DNA of 64,000 nucleotides from contig NZ_SRMP01000007.1 of the NCBI RefSeq assembly GCF_005925325.1, positions 144,685 through 208,684 on the forward strand. The letters run 5' to 3'. The translations under genes were made by a program, and so were the position numbers. This DNA is from Pedobacter helvus (GTDB lineage: Bacteria; Bacteroidota; Bacteroidia; Sphingobacteriales; Sphingobacteriaceae). Positions 17,701 to 26,171 of this stretch are shown here, in pieces. Numbering within the stretch: the first letter of the stretch is position 1; each line of letters opens with the position of its first letter. The notes below the pieces were generated by a model. It did no database searches, was not told where the DNA came from, and saw only the letters and a program-made list of their open reading frames with translations.

Positions 17701-19521
17701 TTATTTATATTTAGCTGCTGTTTGATCGTAGAAATCTTTAAGCACAAAAAATGCTTTTTTCTTCTTTCCAGTTTCAGAAATCAATCCTTTTCTATTCCAA
17801 AAATCTTGGAAGAACGGGTGCTGTCTACGAGGCGAACGGAAATCTGTCAAGATCCATGGGGTCATGCCCCTTAAACCACTCATTGTATTCATAAAAGGGA
17901 TTTGATGTTTGTATAACGATTCCTGAAATTCTTCAGACCATCGGGTATCTTCATCTGCATGATATCCAGCCAATGCGTCACCTCCAACTTCTGTGATGAT
18001 TACCGGCTTGTTATATTTGATATCGAATTTATATTTAGACAGTTCTTTAGGTAACTCCCAGTACCAACCACCGTATTGATTAAAACTTACCAAGTCTAGC
18101 TTTTCGCCAAGTGGATCATCTACAATTACATTGAAACCTTTACGGTGAACTTCTAAAGCTGCTCCAACCAAACGAGTTTGATCCAACTCTCTCACCTTAT
18201 CTGCCAGTTTACTCATGAATTTGAAACGAGGTTCGCCAAGTGGCGTTTCGTTACCAATTGACCAGATAATTACAGCTGCCCTGTTCTTATCACGTTCGAT
18301 CATATCGCTCAACTGCTTTTCTGCATTTTGGTAAGTGTTTGGATTTTCCCAAGAAATTGTCCAATACACAGGAACTTCGGCCCATACCAACAAGCCCATT
18401 TCATCTGCCAAACGGTTCATTTGCTCGTTGTGGGTATAGTGTGCTAACCTTACATAGTTACAGTTCAATTCTTTTGCCCATTGTAGCATCATACGCATAT
18501 CTCCTTCGCCACGTAAGCGTCCCTGTATCAATGGATTTTCATCATGCATAGAAATTCCTCTTAAAAAGATAGATTTTCCATTTAACAAGATGTCTTGACC
18601 ACGAGTTTCTATGGTTCTGAAACCAATTTTTTCATCAACCTTATCTGTAGCAGAAGTGATACTTACCTGATAAAGTTTAGGATTTTCTGGGCTCCATAAG
18701 TTCAGCTTTTTTACTGGAATATTTATTTTGGCTATACCTGACGCATCGGTTTTTGCCGTAGTTTTCAGGCCAGCTTCTGGAATATCTACGGTTACAGTTT
18801 GGCCCGCGGCAGCATTGCTCAGTTTCACAAAACCCTCTATCTGTTTCGGATTGCTACGGCTCAGTTGCACCTTATAGTCTAAGATGTAGTCGCTTGGCAG
18901 TTCAGCTAAAAGCACATCACGGGTAATTCCGCCATAATTCCACCAATCTGTATTTACTGTTGGGATTTCATCTTGTTTACGGGTGTTATCTGCCTTTACC
19001 ACTACAAAGTTCTCCCCATCTTTCAACTTACCGGTAACATCAAACTGAAATGGTGTAAAGCCACCTTTGTGTACCCCTAATTTTTTACCGTTTAAATATA
19101 CGTGAGCTTCATAATTAACTGCACCGAAGTACAAAACGTATTTTTTATCAGTTGCTGGGTTGGCTATAAACTTTTGTCTTAGCCAAATGGTACCTTCATA
19201 AAACTGTAGTTTTTCGACTTGAGAATTCCAGTCGCCGGGAATTTTCATAGTTGGCGATAAGTCGAAATTATATTCAATCAGTTCTGATTTATTCATCTGC
19301 TCACGATCGTCGTAAAAGCCACCCTTGCCAGATTTAGTTTGATCAAAAGGCTCATGCCTATAATCATAATAGCCCATTTCGTAAGGGTCAATAATGTAGT
19401 TCCATCTTCCATTTAGGCTAATGTGCTTACGCCCAAAGATGTTTTGCACCAATTGTGCATTGGCAGAAAAGAAAGTCACGGAAAGTAGTAAGAGTAGAAG
19501 ATATTTATTTAGCTTAATCAT
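17701..19521 (-). CDS. GH2 glycoside hydrolase with beta-glucuronidase signature
   Basis: A 606-residue exported GH2 enzyme. Signal peptide 1-22 (SANAQ), sugar-binding jelly roll (about 30-210, with VNYEAHVYLNGKKLGVHKGG), immunoglobulin-like domain (212-305) and a TIM barrel. Catalytic residues are seen in WSIGNETP (acid/base Glu425) and VIITEVGGD (nucleophile Glu511). FWNRKGL contains Asn576-Arg577-Lys578, matching the NxK motif that in GH2 beta-glucuronidases recognises the uronate carboxylate; it sits after ILTDFRSPR, as in E. coli GUS. This favours glucuronidase over galactosidase. It lies 9 bases after the SusD stop, in the middle of the xylan-type operon. Glucuronate on xylan is normally alpha-linked, so the natural substrate is an open question. 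Galacturonidase activity is possible. Confidence 0.88.
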   Translation of the reverse strand: MIKLNKYLLLLLLSVTFFSANAQLVQNIFGRKHISLNGRWNYIIDPYEMGYYDYRHEPFDQTKSGKGGFYDDREQMNKSELIEYNFDLSPTMKIPGDWNSQVEKLQFYEGTIWLRQKFIANPATDKKYVLYFGAVNYEAHVYLNGKKLGVHKGGFTPFQFDVTGKLKDGENFVVVKADNTRKQDEIPTVNTDWWNYGGITRDVLLAELPSDYILDYKVQLSRSNPKQIEGFVKLSNAAAGQTVTVDIPEAGLKTTAKTDASGIAKINIPVKKLNLWSPENPKLYQVSITSATDKVDEKIGFRTIETRGQDILLNGKSIFLRGISMHDENPLIQGRLRGEGDMRMMLQWAKELNCNYVRLAHYTHNEQMNRLADEMGLLVWAEVPVYWTISWENPNTYQNAEKQLSDMIERDKNRAAVIIWSIGNETPLGEPRFKFMSKLADKVRELDQTRLVGAALEVHRKGFNVIVDDPLGEKLDLVSFNQYGGWYWELPKELSKYKFDIKYNKPVIITEVGGDALAGYHADEDTRWSEEFQESLYKHQIPFMNTMSGLRGMTPWILTDFRSPRRQHPFFQDFWNRKGLISETGKKKKAFFVLKDFYDQTAAKYK

Positions 19522-19530
19522 AATAAAATT

Positions 19531-21279
19531 TTAATAGCCTGTGTTTTGTATCAATGCTGGTTGACGATTAACTGTGTTTTGTGAAAATGGATATAGGTAG
19601 TTTTTTTCTGAAAAAATTCGTTTTTCGACCTCAAAACGGGTATAGCTAGTTGCACCACTTCCATCTACAACTATGCGCATACCAGTTACGGGTTTGTTTA
19701 GGTAAAGCTCGCCTTGTTTCCATCTCCGCACATCGAAGAAACGGTGTCCTTCGAAGCAAAGTTCTACCCTACGTTCGTTGTGAATACGCTCCCTAATTGC
19801 TTCTTTAGTTAGAGCGACGTAACCATTTCCATTTGCGTTGGTGGTTTGTAGTGCAGGCATGGCGACGCCAGTACGTCCTCTCACTAAATTTACCGCCCTT
19901 AAAACTTCAGTTGCCGCCGCTGTACCTTGTGCTTCGTTAAGTGCTTCGGCATAATTCAGCAATATTTCCGAGTAACGCATTACCACCCACGGGCGGCGAG
20001 CCAAAGTGTTAGATGCTTGGTTCCAAGTAGCAGACTCGCTTAAGAACTTACGCATATAATAACCCGTTCGGGTAGCGTTGATATTCCTGTTTAAACCATC
20101 GGCGCCACCAACATAAGTTTGTACAATTTTATTCTTAAAAGTACGTCCATTGTAGTTAATAGTTAATGCAAAACGAGGATCTCTGTTGACGTATGGATTG
20201 GTTTCGACATACATCGTGTTGGTAGGATCTGTAATTAACTTACCGTTGGTTGTTTCAAAAGCATCAACCATTTCTTGCGTAGGATTGGTTCTACCTGTAG
20301 CACCATCAAAGCTAATTGGTGCTTGCTGCGTTTCTATATCATTACGGTTTTGAGCTCTCGTAGCAAAAAGCACCTCCACATTGTATGGATCCGCCCCGAA
20401 GTTAAACACATTGGTATAATTGGTCCGCAAACTGTGGACATTCAAATCTATGATCGCTTTTGCTGCGTTTGCCGCTTGCTGCCAAGTAATTCCACTCTGC
20501 GCTGCAAACTGCGGGCTAGCTGCATACAGTAACATTCTAGATTTCAATCCCATTGCAGCAGTTTTAGTGGCACGTCCGTAATCGCCCGTACGCCAAGCAT
20601 ATTTATTAGCAGTAGTCTCTCTGGTAAACACAGGAATATTGGTTGCAATAGCTTTGTCGCAGTCGGCAATAATTTGATCTAAGCATTCTTGGTAAGAGTT
20701 TTTAGGAAGATTTAAATTTTCTTCTCTATCGAAAACACGCGTAGCTAAAGTCACAGCACCGTATCGTTTTACCAACTCAAAATGGAATAGCGCTCGTAAA
20801 AAATAGGCCTGACCTTCTAACCTACTTTTGTCCTCTGCTACAGTCAACCCATCCGTTGGAATAATTTCGGCATTCGGCAGATTTGCTAAAAATAGGTTTA
20901 CCTTCCTTAAACCTTCGTAAAGATTATTGTACTCGTCATCAACTGTACGCACTGGTCCCCAGGTACCATTATTAAAAATGCTTAACGTAGCGTTAACGCC
21001 AGAGTTTACCGCTTCATCGCTTCCAGAAGCTAGCATTCCACCATTGCCGTCAATGCTAAACCCCTCTGGGATATTGAAATAGGCATTATTTAAAACACCA
21101 CGAGCATAAGCGTCGTTTGCCCATACTTGCTCGCCTGTAATAGCGCCATCTGTAATGCTGCCATCTTGCAGAAATGTTTTTTTACAGGATGAATAACTTA
21201 AGCCGAAGATTGCCACCAGTAAAACTCTCAAAAACGACTTCATATATTTTCTAAATGATTGCTTATTTTTCATTGCCAT
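19531..21279 (-). CDS. SusD/RagB-family nutrient-binding lipoprotein (second pair)
   Basis: A 582-residue SusD-like surface lipoprotein that captures oligosaccharides and forms the lid of the neighbouring SusC. The likely true start is an internal Met giving MKSFLRVLLVAIFGLSYSSC, a lipobox signal; the first 12 codons look superfluous. SusD hallmarks are visible: EGLRKVNLFLANLP, GQAYFLRALFHFELVKRYGAV, RATKTAAMGLKSRMLLYAAS, MRYSEILLNYAEALNEA and the C-terminal IRERIHNERRVELCFEGHRF with FDVRRWK. It starts 5 bases after the SusC stop at 21285 and is translated with it. With the first pair it forms the tandem SusC-SusD-SusC-SusD arrangement typical of Bacteroidota xylan loci (xusA-D). Confidence 0.95.
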   Translation of the reverse strand: MAMKNKQSFRKYMKSFLRVLLVAIFGLSYSSCKKTFLQDGSITDGAITGEQVWANDAYARGVLNNAYFNIPEGFSIDGNGGMLASGSDEAVNSGVNATLSIFNNGTWGPVRTVDDEYNNLYEGLRKVNLFLANLPNAEIIPTDGLTVAEDKSRLEGQAYFLRALFHFELVKRYGAVTLATRVFDREENLNLPKNSYQECLDQIIADCDKAIATNIPVFTRETTANKYAWRTGDYGRATKTAAMGLKSRMLLYAASPQFAAQSGITWQQAANAAKAIIDLNVHSLRTNYTNVFNFGADPYNVEVLFATRAQNRNDIETQQAPISFDGATGRTNPTQEMVDAFETTNGKLITDPTNTMYVETNPYVNRDPRFALTINYNGRTFKNKIVQTYVGGADGLNRNINATRTGYYMRKFLSESATWNQASNTLARRPWVVMRYSEILLNYAEALNEAQGTAAATEVLRAVNLVRGRTGVAMPALQTTNANGNGYVALTKEAIRERIHNERRVELCFEGHRFFDVRRWKQGELYLNKPVTGMRIVVDGSGATSYTRFEVEKRIFSEKNYLYPFSQNTVNRQPALIQNTGY

Positions 21280-21284
21280 TTTCC

Positions 21285-24200
21285 TTAAAATTTTAGATTT
21301 AAACCAAGAGCAAAAGTGGCCAATGCTGGATAGGAAGAATTGTAACCAGCTTCAGGTATTTCGGCGTCAATTGGCAAACCATTTAGCTTATCGAAAGTGA
21401 ATAAGTTGTAGCCACTCACAAAAAACCTACATTGCGAAATTTTCAATTTCTTAATTGTACTGGCAGGTAATGAATAACCAAGTTCTACATGCTTTAGACG
21501 TAGAAAATCTCCGCTACGCAACCAAAAATCCGAGTTCTGCGTATTGTTAACTCTATCTGCTATGGTTAAACGAGGATACAATGCCTCTTCAGGGTTTGCT
21601 TGTGTCCAACGGTAGGCACTAAATTGATTGATGTAGCCAGTATTCGATGTTCCACCATTTACCAACGTATTGATCTGAATGGTTCTTCCGGCAACTCCTT
21701 GAAATAAGAAATTGACATCAAAGCCTTTGTATTTTGCCGAACCGCCGAAACCGTAATAAGACGTTGGAATATCAGAATAATCAGTACTTACAAAATCTAG
21801 GTTATCGATCACACCATCATTATTAATGTCTTTATACCGGATATCGCCGGGTTTTACACTACCAGAAAAACGTTGGATCGGTGCTGCTGCAATCTTTTCC
21901 TCGCTCTGAAATAGGCCTTGCGATATTAAAAACCTGCGCACTGTACCCGTACCACTAAGCACTCCACCAATCGGATAGCCAATCTGAGTTTGATATTTTG
22001 GCAAACCCGCTTCTTCATTTAAATGAATGACTTTACTTTTGGCGTAAGTATAATTTCCAAATAAGCCAAATGTAAATTCGCTGATGGTTTTGCTGTAATT
22101 TAAATTAGTTTCAAAACCTTGATATTGGGCTTCACCAGCATTGATGTTAACTAGGGTTTGGCCAACGATGGTTGGCGACAAGTCTGTAGTTAATAAATTG
22201 GTTCTGTTTTCTCTAAATAAATCTGCTGTAATGGATAATGATTGTTTTAAGAACTGCGCATCGAAACCTACGCTAGATTTAACTGCTTTTTCCCAAGTAA
22301 GGTTAGGATTAGCGGCATCTAACTGTTCGGTGTTGGGCACCGCACTAAAACCAGTACCAAAAAAATATTGCGTACCACCACGGGTGAAGTAGTTATTGAA
22401 TGCAAACCGGCGGGAAGCGCCAATGGCTTCGTATCCGACTAAACCATGTGATCCACGAATTTTTAGGTAATCAATTACTTTATTTCCTTTTAAGAAGCTT
22501 TCTTCACTTGCTATCCACCCGGCAGCAATTGCGGGAAACCAACCAAAACGTTTACCAGGCCTAAAATTTTGAGAACCTGAATAAGTGGCATTGGCATCAA
22601 TAAAATACCTTTGTTGGTATCCGTAAGATAAACGGTTGCTAATTCCCTCTCTTCTATCATCTAAGCGACTAGCAGATGCAGAAACCGCTCTTTGAAAACG
22701 AGTAGAGAATTTAAACGAATGATTGCTAAAAGTTCTGTCATAATCAAAACCACCCCAAAATTCGTTATTGCGCAAGTTATCACTGAAAGTGCTAGCAGCG
22801 TAATTTAACGGCGTTTCTGTACCGTAACCTTGGTAGCTATTGCCTCCTTGCCACTCATAAGCTATGTAATTTTGAGTGAAACCGCTAGTATACAAACCCG
22901 TCATATCATAGGTGTAGGCAGCGTTCAAAGATAATCCTTCCAAAATACCATCTAACTTTTGACGGACTGTCATCGTGGCCAGTAAGGTACGGTAGACGTC
23001 TGTTATGTTTCCTCGTGCCTGCAACATCGCCAAAGGATTAGTTCTGAACAACGAACTACCACCGTAACTGCCATTCGGGTTAAGTAATGGAAAGGCATTT
23101 GCGGGAGTATTAAAGATGGTATTAAGAAACGAAGTATTACCATCTCTAGGATAACGGAGATTAGAAACCCTACCGCCAACGTCTAAAGTAACATCTAGGT
23201 TTTTATTGATGTGCAAATCCAAGTTGGTACGGAAGTTATATCTCCTAAAATTCGTATTGGAATTATAATTTGGGGTTTCTCCACCTTTGTATAATCCGTC
23301 TTGATCATAAACACTTACCGAAGTAAAATATCTTGCAAAGGCATTACCTCCACTTACTGTAGCAACGTAGCGCTGTACAGGAGAAGCCTTTTTCAAAAAT
23401 TCTGAAGGATAATCTACGTCTGGGTATAAATAGGGATCAGACTTCGTGTAATATCCAATAAGTTGGTTTTGACTGTATTGGGGTGCCTGACCATCGTTTT
23501 GGCGTGCTTCATTATACAGATACGCATGTGCATATGCGTTTAATGGATTAATCAGGGTAGTTGGTGTCTGTAAACCGCCTTGCGCATCAAAAGTTACTTT
23601 GGTTGCACTTGCACTACCACGTTTGGTAACTACATAAATTACGCCGTTTGCGGCATACATTCCATACCAAGAAAGTGAAGCAGCATCCTTCAGCACGCTA
23701 ATACTTTCAATTTCGTTCAAATCCATATCCACAAAGTCGCGAGCTACACCATCAACCAGTACTAAAGGCGATGCGCTGTTGTTGGAAGAACGTCCACGGA
23801 TTAAAAATGAAGCGTCATCTGTTCCTGGTCTGTTGCCCGTTTGTTGGATATGCAGGCCAGACAAACGACCTGTTAACGCATTGTTTAAAGTAGATAACGG
23901 CAACTGTGGTAAATCGCTATTATTTACAGTGGTAATAGTAGCGGTTACTTCACGTTTCTTTCTTACACCAAATGGGATGTAAACGTCATCATCATCTCCG
24001 GCATCAATCAAAGATTTAACCAATACAATTGGTTCGGCTTCCTTAATATCTAAAGCCGCTTTATATTGGGTATTGTATCCCGGCATTTTAAATACCAAAC
24101 GATCGTTACCGTTAATTTCGATATTAAATTTACCATCCTTATCAGTAGTAACGCCGCTGGTTCGCTCTTGCACCAAAATGGTTGCTCCTGCTACGGGCTT

Positions 24201-24320
24201 ACCATCCTGATCTACTAGCTTGCCTTTTACCGTTAGCGTTTCCGCTTGTGCCCACGCTAGTTGCGATAAGACAAGACTAATGAATGAAAGTATTATAAAT
24301 CTGGTTAGAAATCTCTTCAT
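21285..24320 (-). CDS. SusC/RagA-family TonB-dependent receptor (second pair)
   Basis: A 1011-residue outer-membrane importer. Signal peptide 1-24 (LAWAQ), carboxypeptidase-regulatory-like domain (about 28-108), plug (about 125-245) and barrel to the C-terminal Phe. The linker between the first two modules is unusual: instead of the EVVVVGYG segment it has DAGDDDDVYIPFGVRKKREV (residues about 111-130), and the plug has DAASLSWYGMYAANGVIYVV where most SusCs have ATAIYGARGANGVI. This marks a divergent SusC subgroup with a reduced TonB-box region. The C-terminus includes the family pattern FLRLKHVELGYSLP. It is followed by its SusD at 5 bases and preceded by a 124-base gap that includes a TGAG-rich repeat. 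Confidence 0.94.
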   Translation of the reverse strand: MKRFLTRFIILSFISLVLSQLAWAQAETLTVKGKLVDQDGKPVAGATILVQERTSGVTTDKDGKFNIEINGNDRLVFKMPGYNTQYKAALDIKEAEPIVLVKSLIDAGDDDDVYIPFGVRKKREVTATITTVNNSDLPQLPLSTLNNALTGRLSGLHIQQTGNRPGTDDASFLIRGRSSNNSASPLVLVDGVARDFVDMDLNEIESISVLKDAASLSWYGMYAANGVIYVVTKRGSASATKVTFDAQGGLQTPTTLINPLNAYAHAYLYNEARQNDGQAPQYSQNQLIGYYTKSDPYLYPDVDYPSEFLKKASPVQRYVATVSGGNAFARYFTSVSVYDQDGLYKGGETPNYNSNTNFRRYNFRTNLDLHINKNLDVTLDVGGRVSNLRYPRDGNTSFLNTIFNTPANAFPLLNPNGSYGGSSLFRTNPLAMLQARGNITDVYRTLLATMTVRQKLDGILEGLSLNAAYTYDMTGLYTSGFTQNYIAYEWQGGNSYQGYGTETPLNYAASTFSDNLRNNEFWGGFDYDRTFSNHSFKFSTRFQRAVSASASRLDDRREGISNRLSYGYQQRYFIDANATYSGSQNFRPGKRFGWFPAIAAGWIASEESFLKGNKVIDYLKIRGSHGLVGYEAIGASRRFAFNNYFTRGGTQYFFGTGFSAVPNTEQLDAANPNLTWEKAVKSSVGFDAQFLKQSLSITADLFRENRTNLLTTDLSPTIVGQTLVNINAGEAQYQGFETNLNYSKTISEFTFGLFGNYTYAKSKVIHLNEEAGLPKYQTQIGYPIGGVLSGTGTVRRFLISQGLFQSEEKIAAAPIQRFSGSVKPGDIRYKDINNDGVIDNLDFVSTDYSDIPTSYYGFGGSAKYKGFDVNFLFQGVAGRTIQINTLVNGGTSNTGYINQFSAYRWTQANPEEALYPRLTIADRVNNTQNSDFWLRSGDFLRLKHVELGYSLPASTIKKLKISQCRFFVSGYNLFTFDKLNGLPIDAEIPEAGYNSSYPALATFALGLNLKF

Positions 24321-24444
24321 ATTTTTATATTGTTTGGGTTATGAGTTATCAGTTACGAGTTGTGAGATAATGGTTACTTTCATTCGCCTTTATCCTATTC
24401 AAGCTCAACTTATACTCTTAACTTTTCACTTTTTTAACTTCTTA

Positions 24445-26163
24445 CTACCAACTTGGGTTCTGTTTTAAAATACCATTACTCTTAAAAACTTCTCTTCTTG
24501 GAATTGGGTAGAGATACATATGATCTGCAAATTTCTTTTGGTAAAGATTTGGCAGCGTAACCGGCGTATAAGTAAAGGTGCCGTTGGCGTTTCTTACCAC
24601 ATCCATTCCTTTGACTGGTTGGGTCAATATGTCTTTTGCTTTTTTCCAACGGATCAAATCATACCATCTAAAATCCTCGAAAGCCAATTCTACAGCACGC
24701 TCTCTTACAATAGCATCCCTTAATTGTTCTTGCGTTAAGTTCGGTGCCAAATCCGGCATCCCTACCCTTGTTCTAATCAAGTTCACATCGGCTATTGCTA
24801 AAGCTCTATTGCTTGCTGTGTTAGCACTTTCATTCAGCGCTTCGGCATGGTTCAACAACACTTCAGCATATCTAAAGAAGATAAAATTGAAAAGTGAGCG
24901 TTGTGTTGTGTTTCTCACATAAACCTCTGGCCACATTTTACGGCAATAGTACCTAGTTGCAGAATAGATGATGTTATTTGGTCTAAAATCATCGCCGTAA
25001 GTATAAGTACCGGTGGCAGCATTAAATTGCGACCACATGCCCATGGTTCTGCCCTGCCAAGATGCGCCATTGTAAAGGATGTTTGCTGCAAAACGAGGAT
25101 CACGGTTTTTGTAAGGTTTTTGTGGATCGTATCCTGAAGTTGCATCGGTAATTGGAGCACTACTCGTAATTGTTCCAGTACCATCTTTCTTCACAGCTTC
25201 GTAGATATCTACGTGATTTTGTGTTGGGTTCATCGAACCTTGGGCACCACCAGAACCCGGCGACATTACAAAGTCTAGCAAGAAACCATCAATCACACGT
25301 GGCGGACGGATCTTGATCATAATGTACTCTGAAGAGGTTGGCACATTCATGATATCATTGTACGTAGCCTGTAGGGAATATTTATTCAGATCCATTACCG
25401 CTTTTGCCGCTTCGGCCGCAGCTGTCCATCTAGAAAGCTCATTTGTTGGATTATTGATTGGGCTTGCCGCATATAACAATACCCTTGCCTTTAATGCCAT
25501 TGCGGCTCCTTTTGTTGCACGACCATAATTGGAAGTGGGGTAATCGTCTGGCAAACTGGTTTGTGCCTGTGCTAAATCAGATAAGATGAAAGTTACACAT
25601 TCTTGGTATGTATTACGCGGAATATCAACGTTATCGAATATCCCAGCAGGCTGATCAAAGATGGGTACACCACCAAATCTCTTGATCAACTCGAAATAAA
25701 GAAAAGCCCTGATAAAATGCATTTCCCCTCTTACCCTTTCGCTATTGGCCACAATAGTTGCGGGCTCGGCAGCTTTCATACGGGTGAGCATCGTATTGGC
25801 TACCCTAATGCCTGCATAAGCCCTATCCCAAACATCACCAATATCATTTAATTGAGCACCACCGCGTTCGTAATGGTCGTGGAACAAGCCTTGATTTAAC
25901 GTACGAACGGCTACATCAGTGTTACCCGAAACAGCTTCGTCTGATGCTTGGGAAGTAGTACCACGGTGCGCATTAAATCTTGCATAATCATCTATCAAAT
26001 GATTATAGGCGTTATCAGCATAAGCTGCAACCAATAATGGATCTTTAAATACTTTTTCTTCATCTAGATCGGCTGTTGGTGTGCGATCTAGGAAATCCTT
26101 TTTGCATGAACTAATCGTTAGAGCAACAAAAAGGAAAATAATGGAATAAAATATGTTTCTCAT
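24445..26163 (-). CDS. SusD/RagB-family nutrient-binding lipoprotein (first pair)
   Basis: A 572-residue SusD-like protein. MRNIFYSIIFLFVALTISSC is a clear lipoprotein signal (Cys20), followed by KKDFLDRTPTADL, the usual mature start. TPR-like helical motifs seen include IRVANTMLTRMK, GEMHFIRAFLYFELIKRFGGVP, RATKGAAMALKARVLLYAASP, FFRYAEVLLNHAEALNE and IVRERAVELAFEDFRWYDLIRWK. The last residues (LKQNPSW) are the typical SusD end. It starts 8 bases after the SusC stop at 26172. Its partner SusC is an ordinary family member, unlike the second SusC, so the two pairs probably take different oligosaccharides. Confidence 0.95.
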   Translation of the reverse strand: MRNIFYSIIFLFVALTISSCKKDFLDRTPTADLDEEKVFKDPLLVAAYADNAYNHLIDDYARFNAHRGTTSQASDEAVSGNTDVAVRTLNQGLFHDHYERGGAQLNDIGDVWDRAYAGIRVANTMLTRMKAAEPATIVANSERVRGEMHFIRAFLYFELIKRFGGVPIFDQPAGIFDNVDIPRNTYQECVTFILSDLAQAQTSLPDDYPTSNYGRATKGAAMALKARVLLYAASPINNPTNELSRWTAAAEAAKAVMDLNKYSLQATYNDIMNVPTSSEYIMIKIRPPRVIDGFLLDFVMSPGSGGAQGSMNPTQNHVDIYEAVKKDGTGTITSSAPITDATSGYDPQKPYKNRDPRFAANILYNGASWQGRTMGMWSQFNAATGTYTYGDDFRPNNIIYSATRYYCRKMWPEVYVRNTTQRSLFNFIFFRYAEVLLNHAEALNESANTASNRALAIADVNLIRTRVGMPDLAPNLTQEQLRDAIVRERAVELAFEDFRWYDLIRWKKAKDILTQPVKGMDVVRNANGTFTYTPVTLPNLYQKKFADHMYLYPIPRREVFKSNGILKQNPSW

Positions 26164-26171
26164 GTTCGTGC

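Noticed and set aside
24578..24922. 114-codon plus-strand open frame opposite SusD
   Set aside because: Lies wholly within the SusD gene on the other strand and has no features.
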